A stretch of 64,000 nt of DNA from Ostrinia nubilalis (lineage: Eukaryota; Arthropoda; Insecta; Lepidoptera; Crambidae), in assembly GCF_963855985.1 (NCBI RefSeq), contig NC_087095.1, forward strand, positions 9,868,001 through 9,932,000. The letters run 5' to 3'. Positions 50,801-63,943 of the stretch are shown one piece after another (the first letter of the stretch is position 1; the number at the start of each line of letters is the position of its first letter). A model generated the notes under the pieces. It did not search any database and was not told the DNA's origin. It worked only from the letters and a program-made list of their open reading frames with translations. A program made the position numbers and the translations under genes.

Positions 50801-52300
50801 AATATACATATATCAGACAGACATACAGGCATCCTACAGAAAACTGCAGACCATCTTATTTTTACTCAGATACAGTTACTTAGAAAGGCGCTATTAAACT
50901 ACTTATAGAGAAATAATATTGTTAACAGTAGCAAAAATAAAGATAACTATTACTAATCTCAGGTCAAGTATGTAACCCCGGACGATATTAATTTGATACT
51001 TACTTAAAGCCATTAACATTATGATTCATACATTTACTTAACATTCGAAAAAGTTAATGTCCAAAAAGAGGTATGAAAAATTTACATAATGTTCTTTAGA
51101 TAAAACAAACGGTCGAGACACGTTAAACCGCGTGAAACTTGATTTGAAATTACATACATAAGAACCATTTAAAGATGTTGGCTTGTATAAAAAGATACAG
51201 CGGTCTCCAACTGTTTACGATTCCAATTAAATCATTGAATATCAGAATTATCAACACTAAGCCGACCTCAAAAATAAAACATCTAATAAATAAAAAGAGA
51301 TATTAAAATGGATTATCCTATGGAAAAATACACCACCTCTAGAATATGGTCTGCAAATGACATTATAAAAATCATACGGATAAATGATTCGTCCGTTTGA
51401 CTTAGGAAACATTGACCAGGTGCGAATCGAGACAAAAAGACGAGGAAAATGTTGAAATTATAAAAAAATTAAGAGAAATAGCGATTTATACCGACGTTGG
51501 ATTACTTGAAACACTATTCCGTTTAATTTAAATTTGCATAATGGTCCTCATTAATATACAGAATAGTGTCCCAAATTGAAATAGTGCGGCCATCACGGGT
51601 AGACTCTTCGGCGTCGATTTTTGTAATCGGGTTTTACTGTGGCACATTATTTATGATTTCATTTGATCTGAATCCTCGTGTTGCCATGTGTTCTGAATGA
51701 ATTAATATTCATATCATTAATCGACTAATGGGAGTAATAAACGAATATGGTAAGGCGTTTGTCATCAACATGACAGTGGCAGGGATGGATGTGAAGGAAG
51801 ATTTTTAAATTATTGTTCCGGTCGGCTTTTTACGACTGAGAAAAAGATGAAGCCAGAAGAACTTTGCTTTAATTAGCGACACTTTTTAATGGGTAGAGTT
51901 CATGATTAAGTGGTAGATAAACTTTGATGTTAAATTGGGTATTTCCTAATTTGTTTGAATCCATTAGTAGGTATAGTAGTCAGGTGTTCTTGATAGCAAA
52001 CTACATATTCGCCCATTTTATAATGCTATTTTAGTAAGTTAACCTGAGCTTACAGAGTTCTTTCTGTAAGCTCACGTGTCTTTGTCGATAGTAAAATTAA
52101 TGATTCCCACGTGTGTTTACAAATTCAATTGGCAGAGACGAGCATAGTAACCTCTGTATTTGCAAACAGTAGTTAGGTGCCTACTTAACTTCGAAATTGA
52201 CGCATTTCTGAGTTGTTAATATCTAGCTGTCAAATATGGCAGCAGGTAGGTAAACTAAAAACTTAGCAATAGTATTTTGGTTATTATACCAAGTCAATAG
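50801..52300. other. Intergenic, no gene seen
   Basis: No supported coding segment or recognisable repeat. The block 51540-51780 is less AT-rich than its neighbours and repeat-free. Confidence 0.45.

Positions 52301-52371
<71 letters not shown>
52301..52371. repeat. (GAAA)n microsatellite, about 17 units
   Basis: Uninterrupted GAAA run. It is followed directly by a segment whose ends are inverted copies of each other (ttcagtatcatcg at about 52384 and caatgatactgaa at about 52443), so the repeat may be the tail of a minus-strand retroelement. Confidence 0.9.
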
Positions 52372-55300
52372 AAAAATGTTTATTCAGTATCATCGACAAT
52401 ACACTTGTAATACTTATTATTATTTAATGAGAAGGTAATTACAATGATACTGAAAAGTTATCCACTCAGCATGGTGTCGTAGCATCTCAGTAGATAATGC
52501 CACGACGCTGGTCTTCCGTGGACACCCAAAAAGAGAGAGCACTACTGAGCACAACAATTGCGAGACGGTACACAACTTGTATATATTGAAGAACTTTAAT
52601 AAACAAAAATACTGCTGAAAATGTTTTATTTTATATTTTTAGGATTATTAAGAACAATGACAATAGGTATAATGAATCAATCCAAAATGGATTAATTAAG
52701 TAAAATTCATTCGCTTAAATCCGCAAGTTACTCAATACCGCGAAAACTGCAATTTTGTTAAATACATGCCTTTCTTGTTAATTCAAGTAGTTATTTACAT
52801 TATTCGTAATCTTTAATAACCTCGGCAACGGGCAATTTCCGTCAAGAAAAAGCAGAAAGCTTGCGCGATATTTCACATAAATTTAACGTATTTGCGTATT
52901 CAATTTAACATATGAATTCTTTTGCCTTATATGGGGAACAAATGCGGCGGCGTTTACAACTTGGTTGCAATCCTGCATTGAATGGACCAACATAAATTTC
53001 ACGGTGTTCATTTTATAATAATATCGAGAGTAAATCTGATTTTTTATGCGATGTTTATTCTGATCTCGATTTTGCGTCTGATTTTTCGGATTTTAAAGCA
53101 CGTTTTTGTTTTGATCAAATAAGATAATTTTTAAACAGGTTTGTGGTAAAAGGAACGTGTAGTTTTAACAATGAATATTTATTTAATTGCTCTACTTATT
53201 TTTTTTTTCAAATGTACATATTAAGATCTCTTTAAGATAAAATACGTTACGACCAAAAAGTTAAAAACTAATTAAGTAGGTAGGTAGAAAACGAAAGGTA
53301 GGTATTTTTATCACACACATTTCATTGACATTGTAGGTAGTAGGTAGGTACTTACATAAATCCGAAAATAAAAATAAAACCAAATTGTGACTTAAACGAG
53401 AATGAAGATAACATTGTATTTCTGAAACTGTATATTTTATTTACATTTTAAGTAAAGATTATGCGTTACAAATATGGCAATTCAATACCATACAAGCACT
53501 TAAATCTTCAAATAAGAGTCATATCTAGTAAACGATCATCACTGTCAGCAGGATGAGTAAAATATATTTATTTCAGGTTTCATACAGTAATGCGAAGTTA
53601 GCTAAACTGATTCTTACTCTACAGAACTTAGCTGGTTAAGTAATACAAATAAACCATATTTTGCTAATACCCACCCACGTTATAAAAAAAAAACAAGCTT
53701 ATAAAAAAAACTACAGGTATCATATTTTTCACTCCAGGAAAAATTACCCGCCCGTATGAAAATAGACGCTGAAACAACGGAGTAAGGTACTTTATAGAGG
53801 CGACATTTACGGTTTCTTTGAAACACGTTGAAACTAGGGTTACAAATCCCGTTTTAAACTCGCATGAAAGTGATGCGTGGTAAAGGAGTTTACAAAGTAG
53901 CGTGCGATCTTCAGGGCATTCATAAAGCTAAATGCCCATGTTGATATATGGGCTGATAAGCCATTATTCCAATAGTTACTTATTACACATTGTTGTGATA
54001 ATTTATGATAGGACTCACAAGGACACCCTATGGAAAGATCACGAGTTTAAAATCGTGAAGCATATAACATTATCAGTGATTAATTTTTTATTTTTGTTAT
54101 ATCTTTTATATTTTACTTAATGTGGCGCCATTCAGATAACTTAATTATAATTGGTAGATAAGTATGGAATCTTGTGATTTTTTGCTAAGTTAGAAACAAA
54201 AAATCATGTAATTAAAAACAACATTTACGCATATACAAAATTGGAAAAAAAGGAGAATGAATTTTAATGAAGCAAAATTATAGTTTTAGTACGAGTAGTT
54301 TCATAAAATTTAAAATTTTACAACCAAAGTTATTTAATAAATGTGTGGTTAGATATTATCATAATGCACATTAACTTTGCTGGCATTTTAAATAAAATTA
54401 AATTTTGAACTATTTTTATTAGCTAGTTACTTGTTTAAAGAAATCTTTAGCCGGTCTCATTCAGGCAGGAGTATACCTACTTCTGAACCATTTTTCACAA
54501 CCTTTCAATACAACTGTTATTTTTCAGAAACATATTTCACTAGAATCTGGTTCTGGAAATGTTCTTGGTCATTCACTCCTCAATGCCATGTTTATTGGTA
54601 TATTTAACACCACTTTGGATTGAAACAAAACTCTTAACAAGCTCATTGAAGATATCGCCGGCTGTTGTAGTCATTTACTCGAGTGAATTTATTCGAGTAT
54701 CGATCACCGTAGTCTTTACTCGTTAAAAGTCAGCCACAAAGTATCGCCTTGAGTCGAGGGGATTGCTGTTGGATGCACAATTTATTGGGCGATGCATCAC
54801 ACAGCCTCTTCCGAGAATAACGCAAACAATTTTTTCAACGCACATGCCCGTAGTGTTTCTTGTTACATTGTGTTTAGGTCCATAATACAGCCTTTAATTA
54901 CATGTACTTTGGTTATGGTTACTGCATTAGCGCTTGAATGATTTTTTCAAAGTCTTTGTTTTTTTTTTGTTTATGAAATATCTTCAATCTCCATTCAACG
55001 TTTTTCACAACTTACCTATAGCACTAGTATTTTTAGTACTTACTTAAGTAGTTGATCTTTATTTTCTAAATCTAAGAATAGTACAGCTCAAATCAGCTAA
55101 TGAAATTGTAATCATCTCAGTTGACATAATGATATTTTAAATTACATGTAACATACATAACGCCAGTAAATGCAGTAAAATTCATAGTAATGTTGACATT
55201 TTAAGCACTATCTGGGACAAAAACCAATAATTTATCATATTAGATTTATATACCTAATTCGATAAAACATTAATCGTACAGTAAGTACAGAAACAATATT

Positions 55301-55471
55301 GGCTCATTTCATGAGAGCACTCTAAAAACTTAATTAAATGTAGGTATCTACCTACCTAGACTCTCTCTTCTCGGATCTATACTGAGAAGGTGTGTATCTT
55401 CAGAAATTGTAAATAGATTATTATTAAAATAAGTATACTTACTTAATTATATCTCAAAAAGGTTCTGCCTA
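52372..55471. other. Intergenic, no gene seen
   Basis: AT-rich. Open frames are under about 65 codons and without motifs. TAGGTAGG tracts near 53278-53350 are simple-sequence words common throughout this window. Confidence 0.45.
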
Positions 55472-55962
55472 TCTATACTTATAATAAATCTGTAGAGAGG
55501 TTAATTCTGTACCTACATGAAATATATTTTCAAAATAACTATCAGGGGGTGATTAGTGATCGATACTGTGCCAAAAATGCAATCAGTAAAATTTTTGTCT
55601 GTCTGTCTGTCTGTCTATATGTTCATTATAGAAACAAAAACTATTCGACGGATTTTAACGAAACTTGGTACAATTATTCTTCATACTCCTGGGCAGGTTA
55701 TAGTATACTTAGGAATTCGCACGGGAACGGGAATTAGCGGGAAAATCCTTTTGTATGAAAAATCTAAACCGCTTAAGATAGACGCTTGAAATTTGGCATC
55801 CAGGTACCTTAGTAAACTTAAAGCTTATTTACAACAGGATATTGCAAAATTCCCACGGGAGTTAGCGGGAAAAAATATTTGTATGAAAAAATCTAAACCG
55901 CGTAAGATAGATGAAGGGGGTAAAACGAGACCCACGCGTATGAAGTCGCGGGCGGCCGCTAG
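55472..55962 (+). mobile_element. Helitron-like element with (GTCT)n, copy A3
   Basis: Begins TCTATACTTATAATAAATC and ends GCGGGCGGCCGCTAG. It shares the block ggtgattagtgatcgatact with the copies at 5993 and 38483. The microsatellite is short here (about 55598-55616). Confidence 0.8.
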
Positions 55963-58900
55963 TATCTACTTATTAAAATAAAACGTAGGCACTTTAGTAT
56001 CAAAAATTTTGGTGACATGTTCTAGCACTACCAAGTGATGATGATTATGAAGATGACAGAAGGATGTGTGATGATGATTATGAAGATGAAGGAAACCACA
56101 CTTCAAAATAAGAAAATACCATGAAGAAGTAATAACAATGAGAGTAACGTATTTAAAGAATATTTGAAGGTATTGGTAGGTATTGTTAAGTTCAATACAG
56201 TTCTCATGGTTAACAATTTTAAGTAAACAATACGTTTTTCTCGAAAGTTTCTGTTTAAAGTTTATCAAAAGGTTGACTTCTGGTGTCCGAAGAAAAAGTT
56301 CCACCATGCCCAACTCTGAAAGTGAACACGAATACGTTGACTTTTTGCACACGAAGGCCCTTCGTCCCAAGGTTCGGTGGAGTGGAACCATCGGCTTTTT
56401 TATTTCACGCACGTAGGTAACTGTTTTACTGATGGTTATCGCCAAAAATAACCTTTAATTACCGTGTAGTTTGAGCTGCCCTGACCTTTCACACACTCGC
56501 AGAATCTACCTTAACGCACAGAAACAATAACGTATAGACTCGCCCGGGGGTGCAATGACTCAATCAAGCCATTAGAAGCTTTTACGACTTCATAAACAAT
56601 CCTTGTCAAAACACTGTATAATAAATTCATAATTCTTACTTTATACTTACGAAAAAACAAAACCTCGTAACCACCATTAATCATACAGGATTGAACACAC
56701 CTGCATATTTTTATCACTCTTAATGATTATATGAAAGCCAATAATATCATGAAAAATGAGAAATTAATTATAATCAGTCTTTTTGCACGCGAAAATCAAT
56801 TTGTATCCTATTACCAAGGAATAAATATCAACGTTCATATTTTTTTACTTTTGTGATTATAATTTCCATTAATAACGTTCACCTCTAATATTTCCTTAGT
56901 TCAAATAGAGGTATTAAAATAAGTTATGAGAATATTAGCCGAGATTCGGGAAGTACTTAATTCTATATTGAATTATAACTGGGCTTTTATGACTCAATTA
57001 CTGCCGATTTAGTTTTTAACGGAGAAAACAAAATTCCTATAGATGGGCAATAATTTCATTAATTTTACTCGTATGGCAGACAATTTGTTACTAGAATACT
57101 TAGACAGAAGAGACAGAAGAACCATGTTTGTCTCCGTTCTGTCTCTCTTCAAAGTTTCATCCTATCATCATGTACCTACATTTGAAATAAAAAATCATTT
57201 CAGATAATCTAATTAAATCGAATTTATGGTAAAATCGTGTGGATTGGCAAGTGTATCTTGTCCCATCTAGTAGAGTCATACGTCCACGTCCGGTTGGTTC
57301 ATGAATTATGCGACACATCGATTACAAAACGGAACACAGTATCAATTCGGTGGCGGCCGCCTTTGTGCCAGCCCAGCGAATTTATCCAAAGAAACAAAAT
57401 AATTATCGGAATACCACCGCCATTAACGCGAGCCTTGCTCCTTTCCCTCAGCCAGATCAAAACAATCGTTCATGTCACGCGGAACAAACCTTATGTACTT
57501 TATGTAGGTCATTGATCACAGAAAATAATTTCATTAAAAATCAAAGGAACGCCCGCTGATCAAACCTTGCCGATATAATTTTGGGCCATTGATAAATCTT
57601 TAAAGGCTGATTCATGTTTTCATTGCGAAATTGAGTCAATTTACACCAATTACACACATATGTATTTTTTCATGTTAATTTATCCATAAACTAGGTGTCT
57701 AGACACAATAAACAAAATCACTGGACAAGGAAATTGTTAAAATATAATCTTTTGGATATGGAGATCCATAAAAATAGCAGTATTTGGGTTTCCGTAAATT
57801 ATATTATACAATAGATAAATTACGAAGTTGTTAGACAACAATTAAAATTGCGCGCAATTAGGCGATACGATGCACAAAATATCTCAACACCAGGAAGACA
57901 AAGATTGTATCCTTGTACATGTAATAAATCTGTCACTCGGCGAGTATCAGAGATCTCCGTCGATAACGAGCCAATAAAGAGGCATCTAATTAATGATTGT
58001 TCAAACTTTAAAAAAACCGAAACAACGTTTCCGACATTCAGTATTTATATACTTCTTGACCCGTCGAAAATTTGCGCCAAAACATTAAAGGAAAAACATA
58101 CTGTTGACTTTTTGCTTTTTGGCAAAGCACGCGCTTCTATTTATCTTGTTCGATCAATCAATTGAGTGCTTTATGAGTTTTTGCAAATGTCTTGTTATCT
58201 ATTCAACAACAACGTTTCCTGAAACGTCATTATTTTTGTTAATTTTAGCTTTATTAAAGTGATGATTAATGGGCGATGATGCTCTATGCAAAGCACTATG
58301 TCCATATTTGTGTTATTTACCGTTGTTTTGCCGAAAGCCTATTCTGTCTGTGTTTGCGATTTATAATGCTCTCTTTATCACAAAAACGATTTACTCGTAG
58401 TTCCAGATAGGTATTAGTCATTCTATAGCGAGATAAAATGAAAGAAACAACATAATTACCTAGTACCTACAACTGAAAATATAAAGTTTCTGAAAGGTAC
58501 TTTCTTCATGGCAGTAGGCAGGTAACTATTCAATTAAGTATAATCTTTTCTGAAAGCTTATTTCACTTGTGATCGTAAAAACAAAAGTTACAATACAAAA
58601 CTAAAATCTTCGACCGACTTTAAATTAAGTATACCCACGCCTATAGTTTATAACCATGACAAGCACACGATACGTCTCAACTATAATCCTAATTGATTAC
58701 ATTATGATTTGCAAATGTTGATGAGTAATCCGGCCACCTGTCCTGCTACCACAATGGACTCGTACTTTATTGTATCGGCCCTAACTTTGGGGGCCAAAAC
58801 GTGATCTAAAAACCACTTTTGCCACGCCTGCTTTTCATTATGACCATTTTGGACCCAAAACACAATCACATCCTACCATAATCTTAAGTATTCCGAAGCA

Positions 58901-61450
58901 CCCAGTCCGATAAGCGGTTTTATTGTTATATCTTGTTAGTATTCTTTTATTCAAATAAGACATGACTCAGATTGGCCGTGACATCATATACTATTTTACT
59001 TAATTTATGCTAAATGTTAAAAAGTAGAAGAAATATTGATACTGCGCTTGAACTGTTGACCTGAAACTAGGCACGTCGTTTATTACGTAGTTTATTAAAT
59101 TGGACAAAACATTAAATGAGTCATTATTTGAATATATTGTTTAAAACCATACAATTCTATGAGTCATCGGCGGAGACTAGCCCTTCTCGATTTTTAATGA
59201 TTATGGTAAATTATTGAATTATCTTAATCTTATAATATTTGATAAGAAACCTATCAGAAGCTTATTGATTTTGATAATATAAGATAGAATACAAAAAACT
59301 TCTTGTTAAACAAGCTCTAACATGGTTACCTGTATCTCTACCATTAGTAACGTTTTCGATAAAATTACGTCTTAGAAACAGCTCTAACTTGTTAACGAGC
59401 TTCGGCAAAACATGAACCGCGTACGTGCCGCGAATATCTCGCGAAATGAGAAAGACGTTACTCACATTAATATTAAGTATGCCTGCGGTAGGTACAGCCG
59501 ATCGGACTGATGGCTGGACGAGAAACATCGAAGGCTAACAAGGTGCTAAAGTAAACGCTATTCCGAAGCCTTAAAAAAATAACGAGCGAAAATTTTTAAA
59601 CATGTCAAATGCATTGAAATATTCCGGCAAAAGGTCTCCGCGATAATTGAATAAATGTTACCTGCCAATAACGAGTATTGGGCCCAGATGCACCCTTCGT
59701 CAGCCGACACAAGGGTTTAATAAACAGGAAGGAAATCATCTGCCTATTACGAAGAGTCTTGTGTTAACAGCTGTTTCTGCACAGCTCAGGAGAATTTAAA
59801 TGGGTATAATTAGTGGTGTGATCTCTGAAAGAATTTCAGCAATGCTAACAATATCATTGCGCTACGTTTAAGCGGAGGTCGATTGTGTCGGCGAGTTGAA
59901 AGTGGAGTCGAAAAATTAAGTTAAACGATGCAGGCCTGCATACAATGAGAGGCACCAAATGTGTGTATAAGTGGGTTTATAGTAATAAGCCCGAACCGCC
60001 GCGGCGGTGGCTGCCACTCTGTCTACAGCCCGAACACATTAACATAATTCTTGAGAGGACAACGCGACCCAATACATATTCAACGTGAATCATAAATTTC
60101 GAATGGCAAATAAAAAGGAGACAAGACAGTACGGACACCTGACCATTATAACCCGACATCGTGAGATAAAAATCGCCAAAGAGATTTATTTCACGCGGCG
60201 TGTACGATTAATCGAGAAATATTAATTAGTAACGCTCAGAGGTCAACAGTCTGTTTATTATTATTGTAGGTGATTCCAGAAATTCAAAGAAAGTAGTACC
60301 AGATATTTATTACTACTGGAAAGCTGTAATTTTAAAACATTAGGTATATAATTTTCTTTGTAATTAGAAAATACACTCGTTACTCTTACGATAGATTGCA
60401 TAATAACTGCTCGTAGTTAATGCTAAGTATTGGTTTAAGTAACGTAAACATTACGATGAGGAAAATCCAAAACCTAATTATTTTCATAAGCTATTGTAAA
60501 CCTAGGAACGCTGCCAATTCACGTTACCCGTTGTCTTAACATTCGTGACAAACGACTCCTTTGTACGCAACCGACGTAAATCTATCTTTTAAATACTTAC
60601 TCAGGTAGTCATGACTTGTACGATCAGACAAAACTTGTACGGCACACAATGAGAAAATCGTTATTCTTTTATTTTACTTGAAACGCCCACTTTACTGCAC
60701 AAAATCAGATTCAGTGGAGCATTCGTTTTTTTTTTTTATAAAATGTATTTGGCAATTGTTTTATTTTAGCAATTTGACTATCAAATCATTGATTTTTACA
60801 TTCGCTTAAGCATAAAAATATACATGATGTCACGTATTTATGGTCATCTAACTTGTTTGACATTAAATATTCAAGTAGGTATACACAGCGCACATTATTA
60901 TTATTATTTTAAAATCCAATATTCTACCCAGAAAAGAACGTACGTGACGATTCATGTGATCATTCTACTAATTTTTTCAACGAGCCAACTGGCACTCTAC
61001 CTCTTCTTTGAGGTTAAAGATATGCATTTTTAGAAATAATCAACACACATAATAATCCTTACCTCATATCAGCACTTCTGGATGTAAGAACTCTACAAGC
61101 ATGTGATTGTCCGCCTGTTTCGTCGATTAACCGCATCTTGAGGCCGTGGTCTATTGAGTTGATCCAGTTGACTCCATCTTATGACTACAATGATTAGAAA
61201 AAATATATATTGTACCTACTCGTATAGCTAAAGATTTCCATATTGAAAAATTTAAAATAAAAACGTGTTACTCAATCGGCTACATTCAAGACTCTTTAGA
61301 AATCTTTGAAAAAACTGACAATCATAACTCGTTATTCAATTTATATTTAATGTCAATAAACTAAGGATATCTTTGCCGATTTTAATCTTTGTTTCCATTT
61401 ACTAATACGGGATTATTACCTATTTGGATATTAGTAAAATTTTAACGAAT
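55963..61450. other. Long intergenic stretch without recognised genes
   Basis: There is a local imperfect tandem repeat at 56034-56095 (gatgatgattatgaagatga twice, period 31). From about 56460 to 60700 I recognise no transposon families, unlike the rest of the window. At 58690-58715 the words CTAATTGATTA and GATTTGCAAAT resemble homeodomain and POU binding sites. No coding segment is supported. Confidence 0.4.
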
Positions 61451-61451
61451 T

Positions 61452-61646
61452 CTTTTTTTTTTTTTTTTTTATGCGATAGGAGGCAAACGAGCAAACGGAT
61501 CACCTGATGGTAAGTGATTACCGTCGCCCATAGACACCCGCAGACCCAGGGGCGTTACAGGTGCGTTGCCGGCCTTTAAGGTAAAGATACGCTCTCCTCT
61601 TGAAAGCTTGCAGGTCGTATCCGTCCGGAAACACCGCAGACATAAT
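61452..61646 (-). mobile_element. 3' part of a poly(A)-tailed retroelement (SINE/LINE)
   Basis: It starts on the plus strand with an 18-20 base T run, followed by aggcaaacgagcaaacgg, atcacctgatggtaagtg and gcgttgccggcctttaagg, words I know as a very widespread lepidopteran retroelement terminus. The T run is the poly(A) tail of a minus-strand insertion. It is much more GC-rich than its flanks. Confidence 0.75.
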
Positions 61647-61879
61647 AATAATTTACAGCCAATCTACAGAAAACTATCTAAGATAATGAGATTGTAATAA
61701 TCCACCACTCAAATTAAACTTAATAGACTCACCTGATCAAGGAAATCTTTTAAGAATATGATATCAATAAAAGCATGGTTCCGTACTCAGTTTTATGTGC
61801 CATGCCATATCTAAAGAGTGCCAGCATTAGATTGAAAGAAACTTATCAACATTTTATGTTAGCTATTCTCTTTTTAATA

Positions 61880-61953
61880 TGTCAAACTCCATACAAAAAT
61901 CACCGGTTATCGTTATAGCTACGGTCAAAGTTAGGTGGTGCTACTCAGCCTTA
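61880..61953. mobile_element. MITE of the AAGGCTGAGTTGCACCA family, half copy
   Basis: Only the right half remains: gtcaaactccatacaaaaat, caccggttatcgttat and the right end ggtggtgctactcagcctta. Confidence 0.75.
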
Positions 61954-62301
61954 GAATTGTAGAGCCAAAACGTTTTTCCGATTCTCTAAGGAACTCTAAA
62001 AAGGACTTTCGAATATCAAATACATAAAACGAGATTCTGTATTTAAATTATCCAGTTTGAAGCTAAAACCGAACGGTGAAAGACCTTAAATTAACCCTTA
62101 AATGCATGATTTTTTATTTAGTTATGAAAAAAATATTTCAATTAGGTTTTTAGTCACAGATAGGGGGAAAAATAATAAAAAAAATCTTAGTACGAAAAAA
62201 AAGTATATTTTTGAAAAATAACAGTATGTAGCCAAATGTCTACACCATGCGTTTGTATGCCATAACATTGTTCTATGGTTTGCTTATTTGGCTTTTCTTT
62301 T

Positions 62302-62862
62302 CAGCATATTTGGCTCGCTACCTGAAAAGGAAATTAAGGCAGCTCTTGCTGCATTAAATGATGGTGCAGTCTCAGAAGATGATGAAAATTTAGATGGTGA
62401 TAACATCGATTATTACGGGATTTATTGCATGATCTGAATGAGGAGTCCATAGATCATAATGTACCCTTGGAACATAACGAAGACCCTCCCATAGTCTATG
62501 AAGAGGAGCACATATTAGATGGTGTTTCCATGGCGGAACCTGTGGCGGGTACTTCATCGCAATCAAGTTCAGGTATTCCAGGAATTGCTGATCACGTAGC
62601 CGTACGGGTCACGTAGATGATTTGGAAAAAAAGAAATTTACCATGGGACGATGGCATTGCTTTATTAGGGGATTCGGAACTGCCCACAGAAATATCTGAC
62701 CTGGAGGAGCCATTTCAGATCTTTATCCAGTTCATAAACGATGACATTGTTTCGAAAATTGTAGTCGAAACGAATTTATACATTACTCAAAAAGGGTTTA
62801 CTTCAAATATTCGTATTCTATTAAGACGAATCTCAATAGAACTGTCACGAAACACCATCTGA
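62302..62862 (+). pseudogene. piggyBac transposase N-terminal fragment, frameshifted
   Basis: The frame starts IFGSLPEKEIKAALAALNDG with an acidic region (SEDDENLDGDN). About 10 bp is lost near 62412-62420 relative to the inverted copy, shifting into the frame with DLNEESIDHNVPLEHNED. A stop precedes WKKRNLPWDD, and then comes the family-typical EISDLEEPFQIFIQFINDD and IVVETNLYITQ, which matches the beginning of the DDE_Tnp_1_7 domain (..F..FFdd....v.eTN.YA.Q). The catalytic aspartates are absent. Not functional. Confidence 0.8.
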
Positions 62863-62889
62863 ACTAATATATGCTCCTCTTCATAGACT

Positions 62890-63205
62890 ATGGAAGGGTC
62901 TCCGTTATGTTCCAAGGGTAAGGTCTTCGTTATGTTCCAAGGGTAGATTATGATCTATGGACTCCTCGTCAAGATCATGCAATAAATCCTGTAAGTTTGG
63001 GTAAAAATCGATGTTATCATCATCTAAATTTTCATCATCTTCTGAGACTGCACTATAATTTAAAGCAGCGAGCTGCCTCAATTTCCTTTTCAGATAGCGA
63101 GCCAAACATGCTGACAAGAAAAGCCAAATAAGCAAACCATGGAACAATTCCTATCCGGACAATTTTAGGGCAGAAACGCATGGTGTAGACATTTGGCTAC
63201 ATACA
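62890..63205 (-). pseudogene. Inverted second copy of the piggyBac 5' coding segment
   Basis: The minus strand carries SAVSEDDENLDDDNIDFYPN and LLHDLDEESIDHNLPLEHNE, parallel to the plus-strand copy but retaining the ~10 bp missing there. A small deletion in the alanine-rich stretch breaks its own frame. Near 62905-62940 the words ccttggaacataacg are duplicated in tandem. Confidence 0.8.
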
Positions 63206-63815
63206 CAAAAACCAAGTCGAAGGCACATTCGGGATAGATTACCAAAAAATAAGTTATAATAATGAATTCTTACATTATTTCTAACACGTATGTATTTTTT
63301 TCCAATCGTTTTAGCAATTAATTCTCACTGAATCCGAAATTCAAATACCACAAATTTTAACACTACCAATTTTTTCTCTTTCGCGATCGCTACGTCAAAT
63401 ATCGGTTAATTTTTTTTCAAATCTACCTTCATTTGCGGTTTTTTTATTTTTATTATGATGTTTCCTATGATATTAGCGTACGTTCAGAAACGCTTATAGA
63501 ATGTGTTACTTTTTATAATTAAAAAAGTACTTCGTAGACAAATGGCAACACTATGCATTTAAGGGTTAAGCAAATCTTTAAATTTATAACCGCGACTTGT
63601 GACAGTCTGCCTAACGGTTACACGCGGTCTCGCATCTAGGTGAAAAATCATTTATAAGTTCATTTTACTCTGTGTTGAATAATTTCTGCACATCGATTAT
63701 TATTTATAATATCATCTAGATTTTAGAAAGAAAGAAAGATTTTTTTTTATTTAGTCCAATTTAAGAGGTTTGATTTCAAAACTCGCAGTAAATCGAGAGC
63801 GATTTCTGAAATAGT

Positions 63816-63943
63816 TAGGCTGAGTTGCACCATCTTACTCGTACATTAATTTTGAAAAACGTCATAAATTTGTCAAACTCCACACAAAAAACACCGGATA
63901 GTGTCATAGTTACGGTTAAATTAAATTGGTGCAACTCAGCTTA
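63816..63943. mobile_element. MITE of the AAGGCTGAGTTGCACCA family, copy 5
   Basis: Left end taggctgagttgcaccatc, right end ggtgcaactcagctta, with core caaactccacacaaaaaaca and ccggatagtg. Same family as 5663. Confidence 0.8.

Larger units (their letters stand above)
62095..63565. mobile_element. piggyBac-like element, internally rearranged, with TTAA target duplication
   Basis: TTAA flanks at 62091-62094 and 63566-63569; inverted ends CCCTTAAATGCAT and ATGCATTTAAGGG. Inside are the N-terminal part of a piggyBac transposase on the plus strand and, further on, an inverted second copy of the same 5' segment on the minus strand. The 5' segment (about 62226-62510) and its inverted partner (about 62870-63205) pair over roughly 300 bp, giving a long snap-back structure. 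Confidence 0.88.

Noticed and set aside
52301..52371. (GAAA)n run considered as a CRISPR-like or regulatory array
   Set aside because: It is a plain tetranucleotide microsatellite without spacers.
55966..56445. 159-codon minus-strand open frame
   Set aside because: Rich in His and Asn from a local GAT-type tandem repeat on the other strand, with no motif, splice context or family resemblance.
57237..58165. Plus-strand frames of about 80-105 codons
   Set aside because: No domain, no signal peptide and no supporting splice sites; better explained as open frames in a less AT-rich non-coding block.
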